From JAGOTP01 sp964567995 (GTDB lineage: Bacteria; Patescibacteriota; Patescibacteriia; 2-12-FULL-60-25), in NCBI GenBank assembly GCA_964567995.1, contig CAZMOB010000001.1:1-64000 (forward strand): DNA of 64,000 nucleotides. The letters are read 5' to 3'. The number at the start of each line of letters is the position of its first letter. The stretch's first letter is position 1. Shown piece after piece: positions 1 to 10,616 of this stretch. Both the position numbers and the translations under genes were made by a program. The notes under the pieces were generated by a model that was given only the letters and a program-made list of their open reading frames with translations, was not told where the DNA came from and made no database searches.

Positions 1-48
1 ATTAAGTTAGGCAGGGTGATGGTAAAGGTTTGAGGGGGTACAGAGGAG

Positions 49-281
49 GGAGCCATGCCCAACGGCCCGAACTCTTTCATCTGAGTTTGCGTCATCAACC
101 CCGCTAACCGCGGGGTTTGGGTTTCTTTGGGACAAGAAGAGGTTTTTTGATGCGGAAAAACAAAGGAAAGACTGATGGTTTTGGGGGAATAGGATATGGA
201 GTGGAGAGACTTTTTGGCTATCAGATTTCGTTCCAGGCCTCGCTTAGTTTTGAGGGGATGAAGGAAGGAGAGGAGGGTGGT
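49..281 (+). repeat. Left arm of 233-bp perfect inverted repeat
   Basis: Bases 49-281 are the exact reverse complement of 1486-1718 in every block compared (paired positions sum to 1767). Identity stops sharply at 48/1719 and at 282/1485. The arm contains a hairpin at 97-117 and the 7-base GGAGCCA that also forms the 3' end of the neighbouring tRNA-Gln. Confidence 0.93.
97..117 (+). terminator. Hairpin inside the repeat arm, possible terminator
   Basis: AACCCCGC and GCGGGGTT form an 8-bp stem with a 5-base loop, followed by a T-rich stretch with interruptions. The mirror copy lies at 1650-1670, inside the 3' part of the recombinase reading frame. The lack of a clean U-run makes terminator function uncertain. 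Confidence 0.35.
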
Positions 282-345
282 ATGATGGGATCAATACAGA
301 CGGATAAATATTGAATGTGGAATTTATGCCCTTAAATATTTTGAT

Positions 346-1884
346 ATGAAAAACTGTGCCATCTATACCCGTGTTTCCACAGACAACCAAGCAGAGAAGG
401 AATTTTCTTCCTGTGGAGCACAGGAAGAAAAGATGAAAGCATTTCTTCAAAGCCAAGAGGATTGGCGCGTCTTTCATGTTTATTCTGACGCCGGTTACTC
501 CGGTGCAACTCTTGAGCGGCCAGCCCTTAAACGCTTGCTTGCTGATGTGCAAGCAAGGAAGATCGACATTGTTCTTGTTTATAAGATCGATCGCTTAACG
601 CGCTCTCCCAAGGACTTTTATCAACTCATCGAATCGTTTGATCGATCTGGTGTCGATTTTCTCTCTATTACGGAACGATTTGATACCTCTACGCCTGCAG
701 GACGGTTGCTTCGCAATATCATGCTCACCTTCGCTCAGTTTGAACGAGAGCTCACGAGTGAAAGAACCAAAGACAAAATGCTGGAACGAGCCAAGAAAGG
801 CATGTCGAATGGTGGCTATACGCCATATGGTTATCTACGGCGTGCTAAGAAGCTCATTCCTCATCCGACAGAGCAAAAAGAAGTCGTATCCATGTTTGAA
901 ATGTATCTTGAAACAAGATCGTTATCAGCTGTATACGAGCTTCTGAAAACAAAAGAAGTGAAGAATAAAAACAATCGTTCCTTTTCCAAAACTAGCATCG
1001 CCGCCATCTTACGGAATGTCATTTATGCGGGAAAGGTGAAACACAATACGGAAACCTATCCAGGCCTCCATGAACCTCTTGTGAGTGAAGAACTGTTTTC
1101 TCTTGCTCAAGAGGCTCATCAAAACAGAGTGAGAAAGTTTCGTGTGTACAAGCACTTCTTGTTTGGTGGCTTAATTGACTGTGCTGAATGTGGTTCAAAA
1201 ATGACTCCGTGTTACACGAACAAGCATAAATCTGGAAAACTTCATCGTTATTACTATTATCGGTGTACGTCGACGATGAAGTATGACAAGTCTGCTTGTT
1301 CGGTGAAACAGGTGTCAGCAGAACGATTGGAACAATATTGTCTGGAACATCTTGAGCGCATTTCGATCGATCAAAACTATGTTGATAACTTGGTGTTTAG
1401 ATTAAATAACGATATCAATCTGCCCCAGGGTAGTGGATACGAACTGAAAGAAGGATGCTCGAGATTTTCCAGTTCAGATATCGTGACCACCCTCCTCTCC
1501 TTCCTTCATCCCCTCAAAACTAAGCGAGGCCTGGAACGAAATCTGATAGCCAAAAAGTCTCTCCACTCCATATCCTATTCCCCCAAAACCATCAGTCTTT
1601 CCTTTGTTTTTCCGCATCAAAAAACCTCTTCTTGTCCCAAAGAAACCCAAACCCCGCGGTTAGCGGGGTTGATGACGCAAACTCAGATGAAAGAGTTCGG
1701 GCCGTTGGGCATGGCTCCGAGACTTGGATTCGAACCAAGATACCCTGCTCCAGAGGCAGGAGTCCTACCATTAGACGATCTCGGAATGGGGTCGAATTGT
1801 GGCCAGATAGTATCGGACGTGAGCTTGACGGTCAAGCGATTCAATACCCATTTAGCCCCTTTAAAAGGCCTAAAATATGAATGA
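346..1884 (+). CDS. Large serine recombinase (site-specific integrase/resolvase)
   Basis: Catalyses site-specific DNA exchange through a serine nucleophile. Residues 1-150 are the resolvase catalytic domain with YTRVST at 7-12 (Ser11 the expected nucleophile). Residues about 155-250 fit the recombinase DNA-binding domain. A zinc ribbon follows with Cys279, Cys282, Cys307 and Cys318, then the usual C-terminal segment. ATG at 346 is the only start that keeps the catalytic N-terminus; no clear ribosome binding site precedes it. Residues 381-457 are encoded by the right arm of the inverted repeat. From base 1719 the frame runs antisense through tRNA-Gln and stops at a TGA at 1882, so the last 55 or so residues are not normal recombinase sequence. 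Family assignment is firm; whether this version is active is unknown. Confidence 0.9.
   Translation: MKNCAIYTRVSTDNQAEKEFSSCGAQEEKMKAFLQSQEDWRVFHVYSDAGYSGATLERPALKRLLADVQARKIDIVLVYKIDRLTRSPKDFYQLIESFDRSGVDFLSITERFDTSTPAGRLLRNIMLTFAQFERELTSERTKDKMLERAKKGMSNGGYTPYGYLRRAKKLIPHPTEQKEVVSMFEMYLETRSLSAVYELLKTKEVKNKNNRSFSKTSIAAILRNVIYAGKVKHNTETYPGLHEPLVSEELFSLAQEAHQNRVRKFRVYKHFLFGGLIDCAECGSKMTPCYTNKHKSGKLHRYYYYRCTSTMKYDKSACSVKQVSAERLEQYCLEHLERISIDQNYVDNLVFRLNNDINLPQGSGYELKEGCSRFSSSDIVTTLLSFLHPLKTKRGLERNLIAKKSLHSISYSPKTISLSFVFPHQKTSSCPKETQTPRLAGLMTQTQMKEFGPLGMAPRLGFEPRYPAPEAGVLPLDDLGMGSNCGQIVSDVSLTVKRFNTHLAPLKGLKYE
1486..1718 (-). repeat. Right arm of 233-bp perfect inverted repeat
   Basis: Exact reverse complement of 49-281. 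It encodes recombinase residues 381-457 on the plus strand and its outer 7 bases (1712-1718) are the last 7 bases of tRNA-Gln including the encoded CCA. The spacer 282-1485 between the arms holds the promoter region and the first 380 codons of the recombinase. Confidence 0.93.
1712..1785 (-). tRNA. tRNA-Gln (anticodon CTG)
   Basis: The minus strand folds into a full cloverleaf: 7-bp acceptor (TCCGAGA/TCTCGGA), 4-bp D stem, anticodon stem CCTGC/GCAGG around loop CTCTGGA giving anticodon CTG, T arm CTTGG/CCAAG with loop TTCGAAT, discriminator G and encoded CCA. The U1-A72 pair fits tRNA-Gln. The 3' end overlaps the right inverted-repeat arm, which marks it as the likely insertion site of the recombinase element. 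Confidence 0.93.
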
Positions 1885-1902
1885 GAGAGTGCTTATTTTT
1901 AG

Positions 1903-3078
1903 CTATTCCCCCACAATATACAACTTCTTTTTCGCCCGTGTGACCGCCGTATACAGCCAACGTTTCCAATCGTCATCGCTCATCTTTTGGAAACGCTCTT
2001 CAAAGAGCAGGACAGTATCCGCTTGGCTGCCTTGGGCTTTGTGGACCGTAAGCGCGTACCCGAAATCGAAGCGTTCACCGATTTGTTTGGGAGAAAGTCC
2101 TTCTACTTTGTCGAGGACCGTGTCCTTGCCGAATTGATGGCGTGAAATGAGGCCAGTGAATTCACGTTCTTCGCCTGGAAAGGAGATGGTAGCGTCGTAC
2201 CAGTGCTCACCATCTTCGTTCAGATGTTCGATCGTGCCGATCATGCCGTTATAGAGCGGTTGGCCGGGGATGGCGTAGGAGTTTTTGAGACAGACGACCT
2301 TGTCACCGCCTTCTGGTTCGGCAGATTCAAACCCTCGGGTTGCCCGGGCAGCGACGTTCAATTTTTGACGGGTTGTGTTTCGTCCACAGAGAATCAACAC
2401 ATCTTTTCTCGAAGACAAAAGATCATCCGTCAGTTCGCGAATTCGATCGCCGTCATCGTTGGTATGGCTTAATTTTTCTATGCCTTTCCCGTAAACGCCA
2501 GGAGCGATCCGCCCACTTGTTCGTGCTTCTTGAGCGAGGGCAAGAATCGGATTCCCAGCGACTTGGCGATGGATTTGTTCCAAACGAATCTTTGGATCCT
2601 GGACAAGATTGAATGAACTGCCCACTGGTGGAAGTTGTCCGTGATCGCCAATCGCGATAATTGGTACGTTTAGACTGACCAAATCGCGCCACAGATCCTC
2701 GGTCACCATACTAGCTTCGTCCACGATGATTAGGTTCGCTTCGACTTCTTTCGCCCGATGCCAACCAATGATCGCTCCGTCTTTGGAAACATGAGGCACG
2801 TAAAGTAATGCATGAAGCGTCGAGCAAGTGTCTTGGGGTAACAGTAGATTGGCTTCTTCCAAGCGCTGACGTAATACGTGTGTTGCTTTGCCAGTGAAGG
2901 CGCAAAACGCGACCGAAAGATCCGGATGTCGTTCGTTCAGTACCCAACGTAGGACAGATGCGAGCGTTGTTTTACCAGTTCCAGCATAGCCGCCGAGCGT
3001 GATCGTTTGCTCTTGGCCAGCCTTAAACCAGCGATAGAGCTGTTGGACGGCTTGCGCTTGATCCGGAGAAAGGACCAT
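1903..3078 (-). CDS. RecD/Dda-like superfamily 1 DNA helicase
   Basis: An ATP-driven 5'-3' helicase of the RecD2/Dda type. Walker A GGYAGTGKT is at residues 29-37, Walker B reads IIVDEAS, motif III is GDHGQLPPVG, and the C-terminal half carries HKAQGSQAD and the closing YTAVTRAKK motif. At 391 residues it is close to phage T4 Dda and much shorter than cellular RecD2, lacking the long N-terminal region; a role in repair, recombination or replication restart is inferred. The ATG at 3078 directly precedes the first motif-bearing segment. It follows the NADH dehydrogenase gene by 15 bases and is probably the last gene of the leftward rml-ndh-helicase operon. Confidence 0.88.
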   Translation of the reverse strand: MVLSPDQAQAVQQLYRWFKAGQEQTITLGGYAGTGKTTLASVLRWVLNERHPDLSVAFCAFTGKATHVLRQRLEEANLLLPQDTCSTLHALLYVPHVSKDGAIIGWHRAKEVEANLIIVDEASMVTEDLWRDLVSLNVPIIAIGDHGQLPPVGSSFNLVQDPKIRLEQIHRQVAGNPILALAQEARTSGRIAPGVYGKGIEKLSHTNDDGDRIRELTDDLLSSRKDVLILCGRNTTRQKLNVAARATRGFESAEPEGGDKVVCLKNSYAIPGQPLYNGMIGTIEHLNEDGEHWYDATISFPGEEREFTGLISRHQFGKDTVLDKVEGLSPKQIGERFDFGYALTVHKAQGSQADTVLLFEERFQKMSDDDWKRWLYTAVTRAKKKLYIVGE

Positions 3079-3093
3079 GGAATCAGGGATTCA

Positions 3094-4278
3094 TTAATGC
3101 CCTGTTCGAATCTGCCACAGCCGGAAGCGATATAGGAGCTTACGGAACGGATGGATCCAAGTTCCTTTCAAGACGAATGAACCGAGGCGAAAAAACCCAG
3201 TCTGCATGACGGTTACAAGGGCCGCATTATACTGGCAGCGAGGGAGGAGGGGTTGTTGGCCTTGTTGGATGCGCAAAATATTTTGCAAGACATCATGCGC
3301 CATCTGTAGCGCAAATTGAGCATTCTTATGGAATTTAACCCCATTTTGTTCGTACGTAATCGCATCGCCGGCACCGTACAGATGTTCATCAAGTCGCATG
3401 AATGCATCTGGTTTGAGTGGTCCAGCGGGAAGGGCCGGTTGAATCTGTGGAGCGACTGGTTTCACGCCAGCTGCCCAAATGAGTGTGCCGTAGGGGAGAG
3501 TGGATTGATCCGAAAGTGTGACAGTTCCTTTCTCCACACCGATCACGCGCACACCACAACGCACAGCGACCCCCGCCTGTTTCAAGGTCGCTTCACTTTG
3601 CTGACAGAGAGTTTCTGGAAATCCGTAGAATAACAAATTATTCGACTCGACCAAGGTGATCGAAATGAGCGGAAGCAGCGTTTCGAGGCCACGTTCATTC
3701 GCGAGCGTTTTTAGTCGTTCCTTCATAGCCCCTAAGAGTTCTACACCCGTCGGTCCGCCCCCGACGATCAAAAAAGAGAGCATCTGCTTTTTCTCTTCCT
3801 CCGTCCAAACTTTGGAGGCTTGTGTGAGAACGTCGGCGAGATGGGTGATGAGTCGATCGATATCAGCCAAGCGCTTCAAGGCGAACGCTCGTTCTTCCAG
3901 GCCTGGAATATCGAAGAAGTTGGCCTTAGCACCGGTTGCGAGTACGGCATCATCATACGAAACATCAAGGACGCTTCCATCCGGTTGTTTGACCTTCACG
4001 ATCTTTTTTTCACGATCAATCAGGTCAATTGCTCCCTGGATAAAACGAAACCCGCGTTCGGCCGCGAGGTTCGTTAAATCGAGCGTGAAGTCTTCCGGCT
4101 TCAAATCACCAGCTAGACCATTGATGAGTAACGGGCTGAAGGTAAAAATTGGTTCTTCCGAAATCAGGATCACATCGAGCGTGTCTTTGTGAGCGGGTGC
4201 CGCGTGTGTTGCGATCCAGGTCCCGGCAAACCCACCTCCAAGGAGAACAAGTGTCTGTTTTGGCATGCCCACCATCAT
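3094..4278 (-). CDS. ndh: Type II NADH dehydrogenase-like FAD oxidoreductase
   Basis: A pyridine-nucleotide-disulfide-family flavoprotein that would pass electrons from NADH to a quinone without proton pumping. The FAD-binding motif GGGFAG is at about residues 13-18 and the NAD-binding motif GGGPTGVELLG lies mid-protein; ATGAKANFF and AAGVKPVAP are the usual flavin-contact segments, and GAGDAI is near the C-terminus. The length (394) is normal for NDH-2, and the basic C-terminal tail could anchor it to the membrane. A second ATG four codons in is an equally good start. It lies 38 bases after the rhamnose fusion gene. No quinone pathway or terminal oxidase is seen in this window, so the electron acceptor is unknown. 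Confidence 0.82.
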   Translation of the reverse strand: MMVGMPKQTLVLLGGGFAGTWIATHAAPAHKDTLDVILISEEPIFTFSPLLINGLAGDLKPEDFTLDLTNLAAERGFRFIQGAIDLIDREKKIVKVKQPDGSVLDVSYDDAVLATGAKANFFDIPGLEERAFALKRLADIDRLITHLADVLTQASKVWTEEEKKQMLSFLIVGGGPTGVELLGAMKERLKTLANERGLETLLPLISITLVESNNLLFYGFPETLCQQSEATLKQAGVAVRCGVRVIGVEKGTVTLSDQSTLPYGTLIWAAGVKPVAPQIQPALPAGPLKPDAFMRLDEHLYGAGDAITYEQNGVKFHKNAQFALQMAHDVLQNILRIQQGQQPLLPRCQYNAALVTVMQTGFFRLGSFVLKGTWIHPFRKLLYRFRLWQIRTGH

Positions 4279-4316
4279 GACGAGTCTTCCGATCCCTGTC
4301 CAACCTTCTTTAGTAT

Positions 4317-7007
<2,691 letters not shown>

Positions 7008-7105
7008 AAAATAGAGGATATTGACGTCGCTTGTGCTAGATTGCTAGCGTGCAGACATCGGTCGCCTGACCCTACCAGTCCGAATCGGCCTTGCCAACCC
7101 CGTCC

Positions 7106-7993
7106 ATGCCCCCTAAAGCCGCCTTTCTTGCCCCATCCGTGATCGATGCGGATGTTGCGGTGATCGTCGTGAGTCACAATGTGCGTGACCTTGTGATCCG
7201 AAATTTGGAGGCGTTACTCGCGAGCGAGGGAGAAGTGCGTATTCGCTTGATTTTAGTTGATAATGCCTCCAAAGATGGCACAATTGCAGCTGTTGCAGAG
7301 CAATTTCCTCTGGTTCAGCTCATCGCTAACCCTTGGAATGCGGGGTTTGCTCATGCCGTAAACCAGGGGATTGCCATTGCCCAGAGTCGGCATGTTCTCC
7401 TCCTTAATCCAGATATGCGGGTAAACGAAGCCACGGTTTCGGCCTTAGTTGCCTATGCCGATGCGCATCCAGAAGTTGGGGTCGTCGGCGGGAAATTGTT
7501 AACGGAAGACGGTCAACCAGTTCCGCATGTACGGCGCTTTCCGGATGTCTGGTCCCAATTTGCCCTGATTTTGAAGCTGCCTCACCTCTTTCCTCGTCTT
7601 GTTGCGCGCTATCGCCAAACGGAGCTGGATGTTGACCGGGAGCAAGATGTTGATTCGATTCGTGGCTCGCTGTTTTTGATGACGCAGAATGCGTTGCAAC
7701 GCTTTAGAGGGTTAGATTCACGCTATTTCATTTTCTTTGAGGAGGTCGATTTTTGTCGACAAGTCGTCGAAGGGGGAATGAGTGTCCGATATGTTCCGTC
7801 GATTACCGCTATTGATTATGTTGGGCGGAGCTTTGCCCAAAAGACGCGCTATTGGAGCCAAGCACAATTTACGAAATCGATGATTCAGTACTTCGAGAAG
7901 TGGCAGCCACGCTGGCAAGCTTGGTTGTTGCAACTGGTCCGTCCGCTCGGCTTGCTCGGAACCTGGCTGCTTGATCGTTGGCGTGCGCTCTAG
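7106..7993 (+). CDS. Family 2 glycosyltransferase (WbbL/rhamnosyltransferase-like)
   Basis: An inverting GT-A sugar transferase acting at the inner membrane face on nucleotide sugars. VIVVSHN opens the fold, LVDNASKDGT is the nucleotide-binding strand, NAGFAHAVN follows, and LLNPDM is the DXD-like metal site; FFEEVDFCRQV is the acceptor/base helix typical of WbbL-type rhamnosyltransferases. ATG 7106 is preferred over the in-frame TTG at 7091 because the family begins just before the first strand. The C-terminus is hydrophobic and basic. It stands 98 bases from the divergent rhamnose fusion, so dTDP-rhamnose is a plausible donor. The next gene starts 3 bases after its stop. Confidence 0.87.
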   Translation: MPPKAAFLAPSVIDADVAVIVVSHNVRDLVIRNLEALLASEGEVRIRLILVDNASKDGTIAAVAEQFPLVQLIANPWNAGFAHAVNQGIAIAQSRHVLLLNPDMRVNEATVSALVAYADAHPEVGVVGGKLLTEDGQPVPHVRRFPDVWSQFALILKLPHLFPRLVARYRQTELDVDREQDVDSIRGSLFLMTQNALQRFRGLDSRYFIFFEEVDFCRQVVEGGMSVRYVPSITAIDYVGRSFAQKTRYWSQAQFTKSMIQYFEKWQPRWQAWLLQLVRPLGLLGTWLLDRWRAL

Positions 7994-7996
7994 TCT

Positions 7997-9010
7997 ATGT
8001 CCTTAATCGCGATTCAGACGCCGTTTTATCGCAGTTCGACTTATCTGCCGAAGCTCTTGGAGAGTCTGAAGGCGCAGACGGTCACGGATTGGGTTTTTTA
8101 TTGTTGTGACCATTCGGAGGATGAAGCTGAGCACGCGCGTGTTCTACATTTGTTACAAACGAGCGGTGTTTCTCATGTCTTTGTTGAAACGTCGGGGAAT
8201 CTTGGTTTCGCTGGTGGTCACAATCTGCTGATGCGGCAGCACCAGGCGGAGTATATTCTATTATTGAACGAAGATGCCTACCTCGCACCCGACCACCTTG
8301 AACGTTGTCTCGAACGTTTCGCGGCTGATCCGCAAGCGGCTGCAGTTGGGGGAATCGTCTATCGTTGGACGGGGCCAGTCGATCAGTCGGAGTTCGTTGG
8401 TCCTGAAACACGTATCGACACGATCGGGTTGGAGTATCGCTGTTTGGCTAATGTGGTTGATCGGTGCGCGGGTCGGATGCGTCAGGCAGTTGGTGCAGAG
8501 TTGATCGAAGCGAAGCAGGTTTTAGGAGTATCCGGAGCTATCTGTCTGATCAAGCGTTCCGCAGCCGAGGCAGCGTCTCCTGAAGGATTACTTTTTGATC
8601 CCACCTTTTTTATGTACAAGGAGGATGTGGATTTGGCTTTGCGACTTGCTCGTAAGGGCTTTCATGCCTGGTTTGATCCGGCGGTGATCAGTTTTCATCG
8701 TCGCGGAATCAAAGCTCCAGCGGGGATCTGGGCGCGTATTTTGGATGAGCGTCGTCGTCCTAAGTACTTGCGTGAAGCCATGCTCCGAAATCAATGGAAA
8801 CTCTACTTCTATCACGCTTCGTTCGCGCTCGGTCTAAAAGATCTTCTGCGTTCCGCAGTGCATGAATTGATCCATTTGGTCTTTATTTTTGTTTCTTCAC
8901 CGGTCGTATTTGTACGTGGTAGTTGGTCTATCATTCGTTCACTGCCTGAAGCTTGGCGTCGTCGAACAGCCCTCCACGAGCTCGGTCTGACGGATCGACG
9001 TTTTTTCTGA
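7997..9010 (+). CDS. Family 2 glycosyltransferase
   Basis: Second GT-A transferase of the cluster, 337 residues. The N-terminus reads LIAIQTPFYRSS, NLGFAGGHN sits where the first family member has its NxGFAxAVN loop, and LLLNEDA replaces the usual NPD metal motif. MYKEDVDLALRLARKG is the catalytic-base helix. Residues about 270-310 are hydrophobic and probably associate with the membrane. Start ATG 7997 lies 3 bases after the previous stop and the next gene begins 3 bases after this stop, so the three transferases are one operon. The sugar transferred cannot be read from sequence. Confidence 0.85.
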   Translation: MSLIAIQTPFYRSSTYLPKLLESLKAQTVTDWVFYCCDHSEDEAEHARVLHLLQTSGVSHVFVETSGNLGFAGGHNLLMRQHQAEYILLLNEDAYLAPDHLERCLERFAADPQAAAVGGIVYRWTGPVDQSEFVGPETRIDTIGLEYRCLANVVDRCAGRMRQAVGAELIEAKQVLGVSGAICLIKRSAAEAASPEGLLFDPTFFMYKEDVDLALRLARKGFHAWFDPAVISFHRRGIKAPAGIWARILDERRRPKYLREAMLRNQWKLYFYHASFALGLKDLLRSAVHELIHLVFIFVSSPVVFVRGSWSIIRSLPEAWRRRTALHELGLTDRRFF

Positions 9011-9013
9011 TCT

Positions 9014-10141
9014 ATGTCGCAGCTCCCAAAAATCGGTATCATTTATCTGACGTTTCCCGTTGCCAAATGGGAGCGGGATATTAATGGTTGCTTAGCATCG
9101 CTCGAAAAACTGAACTATCCCAAGGATCGTGTCGAGCTCATCTGCGTTGAATCCAAATGGAAGATCGGTCCTTTGAAAGACTGGTTCGACAAAACCTGGC
9201 TGCCAAAGTCTGGAAAAGAACTACCACGCATCACTTATATTTTAAAAGATGTCGAACTCGGTTTTGCGGCGAATAATAATTTGGGGTTGGAAAAGGCCAA
9301 AGAATTAGGTTGTGACTACGTGCATCTCACGAATGAGGATACGTACGTTGATCCAGATTATCTCCTACGTGCTGTGGAACGAGCCGAACAGGATCCATCT
9401 ATTGGTGTGGTTCAATCGCTCACTCTGCTGGGTGACGAACCGACAAAAGTGAATAGCGCCGGTAATGCCTTCCATTATCTCGGCTTTGGATACTCTGCTG
9501 GGTATCGTTGGACAAAAGACAAAGCGCTTGCCGAATTAGAGCAAAAACAGAGAACGAACCCGCAGCTTGAAATCGGCTATGCCTCAGGGTCGGCAGCCTT
9601 GGTGCGTATCTCGGCGCTTGAAGGGCGCTCGCTCTTTGAAGAGAGATTTTATTTGTATCACGAGGATACGGACCTTTCGCTCTTCATGCGGATGCGTGGG
9701 TTCAAAACGGTCATCGAGCCCACCTCAATCCTGTGGCATCATTACGAGTTCGGAAAAAACAAATTCAATTATTATTTCATGGAGCGGAACCGTTACGTAT
9801 TGATCTTCATGTACTATCGTTGGCGAACGTTGTTACTCCTCGCGCCGATGCTTGGTCTCATGGAGTTGATGATTGTCTTGTTTTCTATAAAAAATGGCTG
9901 GGCAGATATGAAGTGGCGCGCGACGCGGGATTGGTTCTCAAGTGAGTTCCGCGCCTGGGTCTGGGAGCGCCGTCGGACGATCCAGGGGCAACGTCACATT
10001 TCTGATAAGGAGTTCTTGCGCTTGGCGGTTTCTGAGATCTCCTTTCAAGAGGAGTCTGTGCGAAACCCAATTTTGGAGCATATCGGGAACCCGCTTTTGA
10101 AGGGCTATTGGGCCGTTGTTTCACGGTTGATCTGTTGGTAA
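9014..10141 (+). CDS. Family 2 glycosyltransferase
   Basis: Third GT-A transferase of the operon, 375 residues. IGIIYLTFP opens the fold, LGFAANNNLGLEKA is the sugar-nucleotide loop, HLTNEDTYVD the metal site and LYHEDTDLSLFMRMRG the catalytic helix. A hydrophobic stretch at about residues 270-300 suggests membrane association; the basic C-terminal tail would face the cytoplasm. It is translationally close to the preceding gene (3-base gap) and is followed 49 bases later by rpmE. It likely acts on the same surface glycan as its two neighbours. Confidence 0.85.
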   Translation: MSQLPKIGIIYLTFPVAKWERDINGCLASLEKLNYPKDRVELICVESKWKIGPLKDWFDKTWLPKSGKELPRITYILKDVELGFAANNNLGLEKAKELGCDYVHLTNEDTYVDPDYLLRAVERAEQDPSIGVVQSLTLLGDEPTKVNSAGNAFHYLGFGYSAGYRWTKDKALAELEQKQRTNPQLEIGYASGSAALVRISALEGRSLFEERFYLYHEDTDLSLFMRMRGFKTVIEPTSILWHHYEFGKNKFNYYFMERNRYVLIFMYYRWRTLLLLAPMLGLMELMIVLFSIKNGWADMKWRATRDWFSSEFRAWVWERRRTIQGQRHISDKEFLRLAVSEISFQEESVRNPILEHIGNPLLKGYWAVVSRLICW

Positions 10142-10190
10142 GGGCGTAAGCTTGCTTTTGAATAGTGTTTCTGATAGTCTTTTGCCCAGT

Positions 10191-10487
10191 ATGAAGGCCG
10201 ATCTCCACCCAACCTACCACGCCAGCACCACGATTACGTGTGCTTGTGGCAACCAATTTCAGACCGGTTCGACCGTGAAAGACATTCACATCGAATTGTG
10301 CTCTGCCTGTCATCCGTTCTATACCGGTAAGCAGAAACTCATCGACACGTCTCGTCGTATTGAGAAATTCCAAGAAAAAGCTTCCAAGCAATCTGCTTCG
10401 GCAACCGTTGGCAAAAAAGCCAAGACGGCTAAGCGTGCCGCTCAGAAGGACGCCAAAAAAACCAAGACCGAAGTGGTTCAGGCTTAG
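10191..10487 (+). CDS. rpmE: 50S ribosomal protein L31
   Basis: A zinc-ribbon protein of the large ribosomal subunit. MKADLHPTYHAS is the conserved L31 start, so the ATG at 10191 is chosen over an upstream non-ATG start at 10152. TCACG and CSACHPFYTGKQK carry the Cys pairs and the FYTGKQ signature. At 98 residues it is longer than the usual 66-80 because of a Lys/Ala-rich C-terminal tail, common in these lineages. It precedes prfA, the widespread rpmE-prfA order, with a hairpin terminator between them. Confidence 0.95.
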   Translation: MKADLHPTYHASTTITCACGNQFQTGSTVKDIHIELCSACHPFYTGKQKLIDTSRRIEKFQEKASKQSASATVGKKAKTAKRAAQKDAKKTKTEVVQA

Positions 10488-10496
10488 CGACGAACA

Positions 10497-10560
10497 AAAC
10501 ACCGATCGATCTTCGTGTGTTCACCTTGTGTGAGCATGGGCAAGACCATCGGTGTTTTTA
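10497..10560 (+). terminator. Hairpin terminator after rpmE
   Basis: AAACACCGAT (10497-10506) pairs with ATCGGTGTTT (10548-10557), followed by T-rich sequence. The loop of about 40 bases is long for an intrinsic terminator, so efficiency is uncertain. Confidence 0.6.
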
Positions 10561-10616
10561 TTTATCACGGATAGTCGTCAACCGAAGACATTGCTAGAAT
10601 CTATTTACTTTTCCCT

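Larger units (their letters stand above)
1..281 (-). pseudogene. 3' fragment of a serine recombinase gene, minus strand, cut by window start
   Basis: Read on the minus strand from 281, this stretch encodes the same 77 residues as recombinase residues 381-457 (the right repeat arm). After base 49 it diverges and continues in frame with a Pro/Thr-rich tail ending in FTITLPNL at the window edge. A tail of this kind (a beta strand followed by LPN) resembles the natural end of large serine recombinases, so this may be the original C-terminus, while the plus-strand gene runs into tRNA sequence instead. No 5' part of a gene lies on this strand beyond 281. It could be the inactive half of an invertible gene, a relic of a second element, or an assembly fold-back. 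Confidence 0.5.

Noticed and set aside
1719..1884. Last 55 codons of the recombinase frame as a genuine protein domain
   Set aside because: They are antisense to tRNA-Gln and its leader and give the peptide typical of translated tRNA genes; any such tail would be accidental.
7008..7105. Clear divergent promoter between the rhamnose fusion and the glycosyltransferases
   Set aside because: TTGACG at 7021 has only a poor -10 partner (TAGCGT with an 18-base spacer), so I did not list it as a feature.
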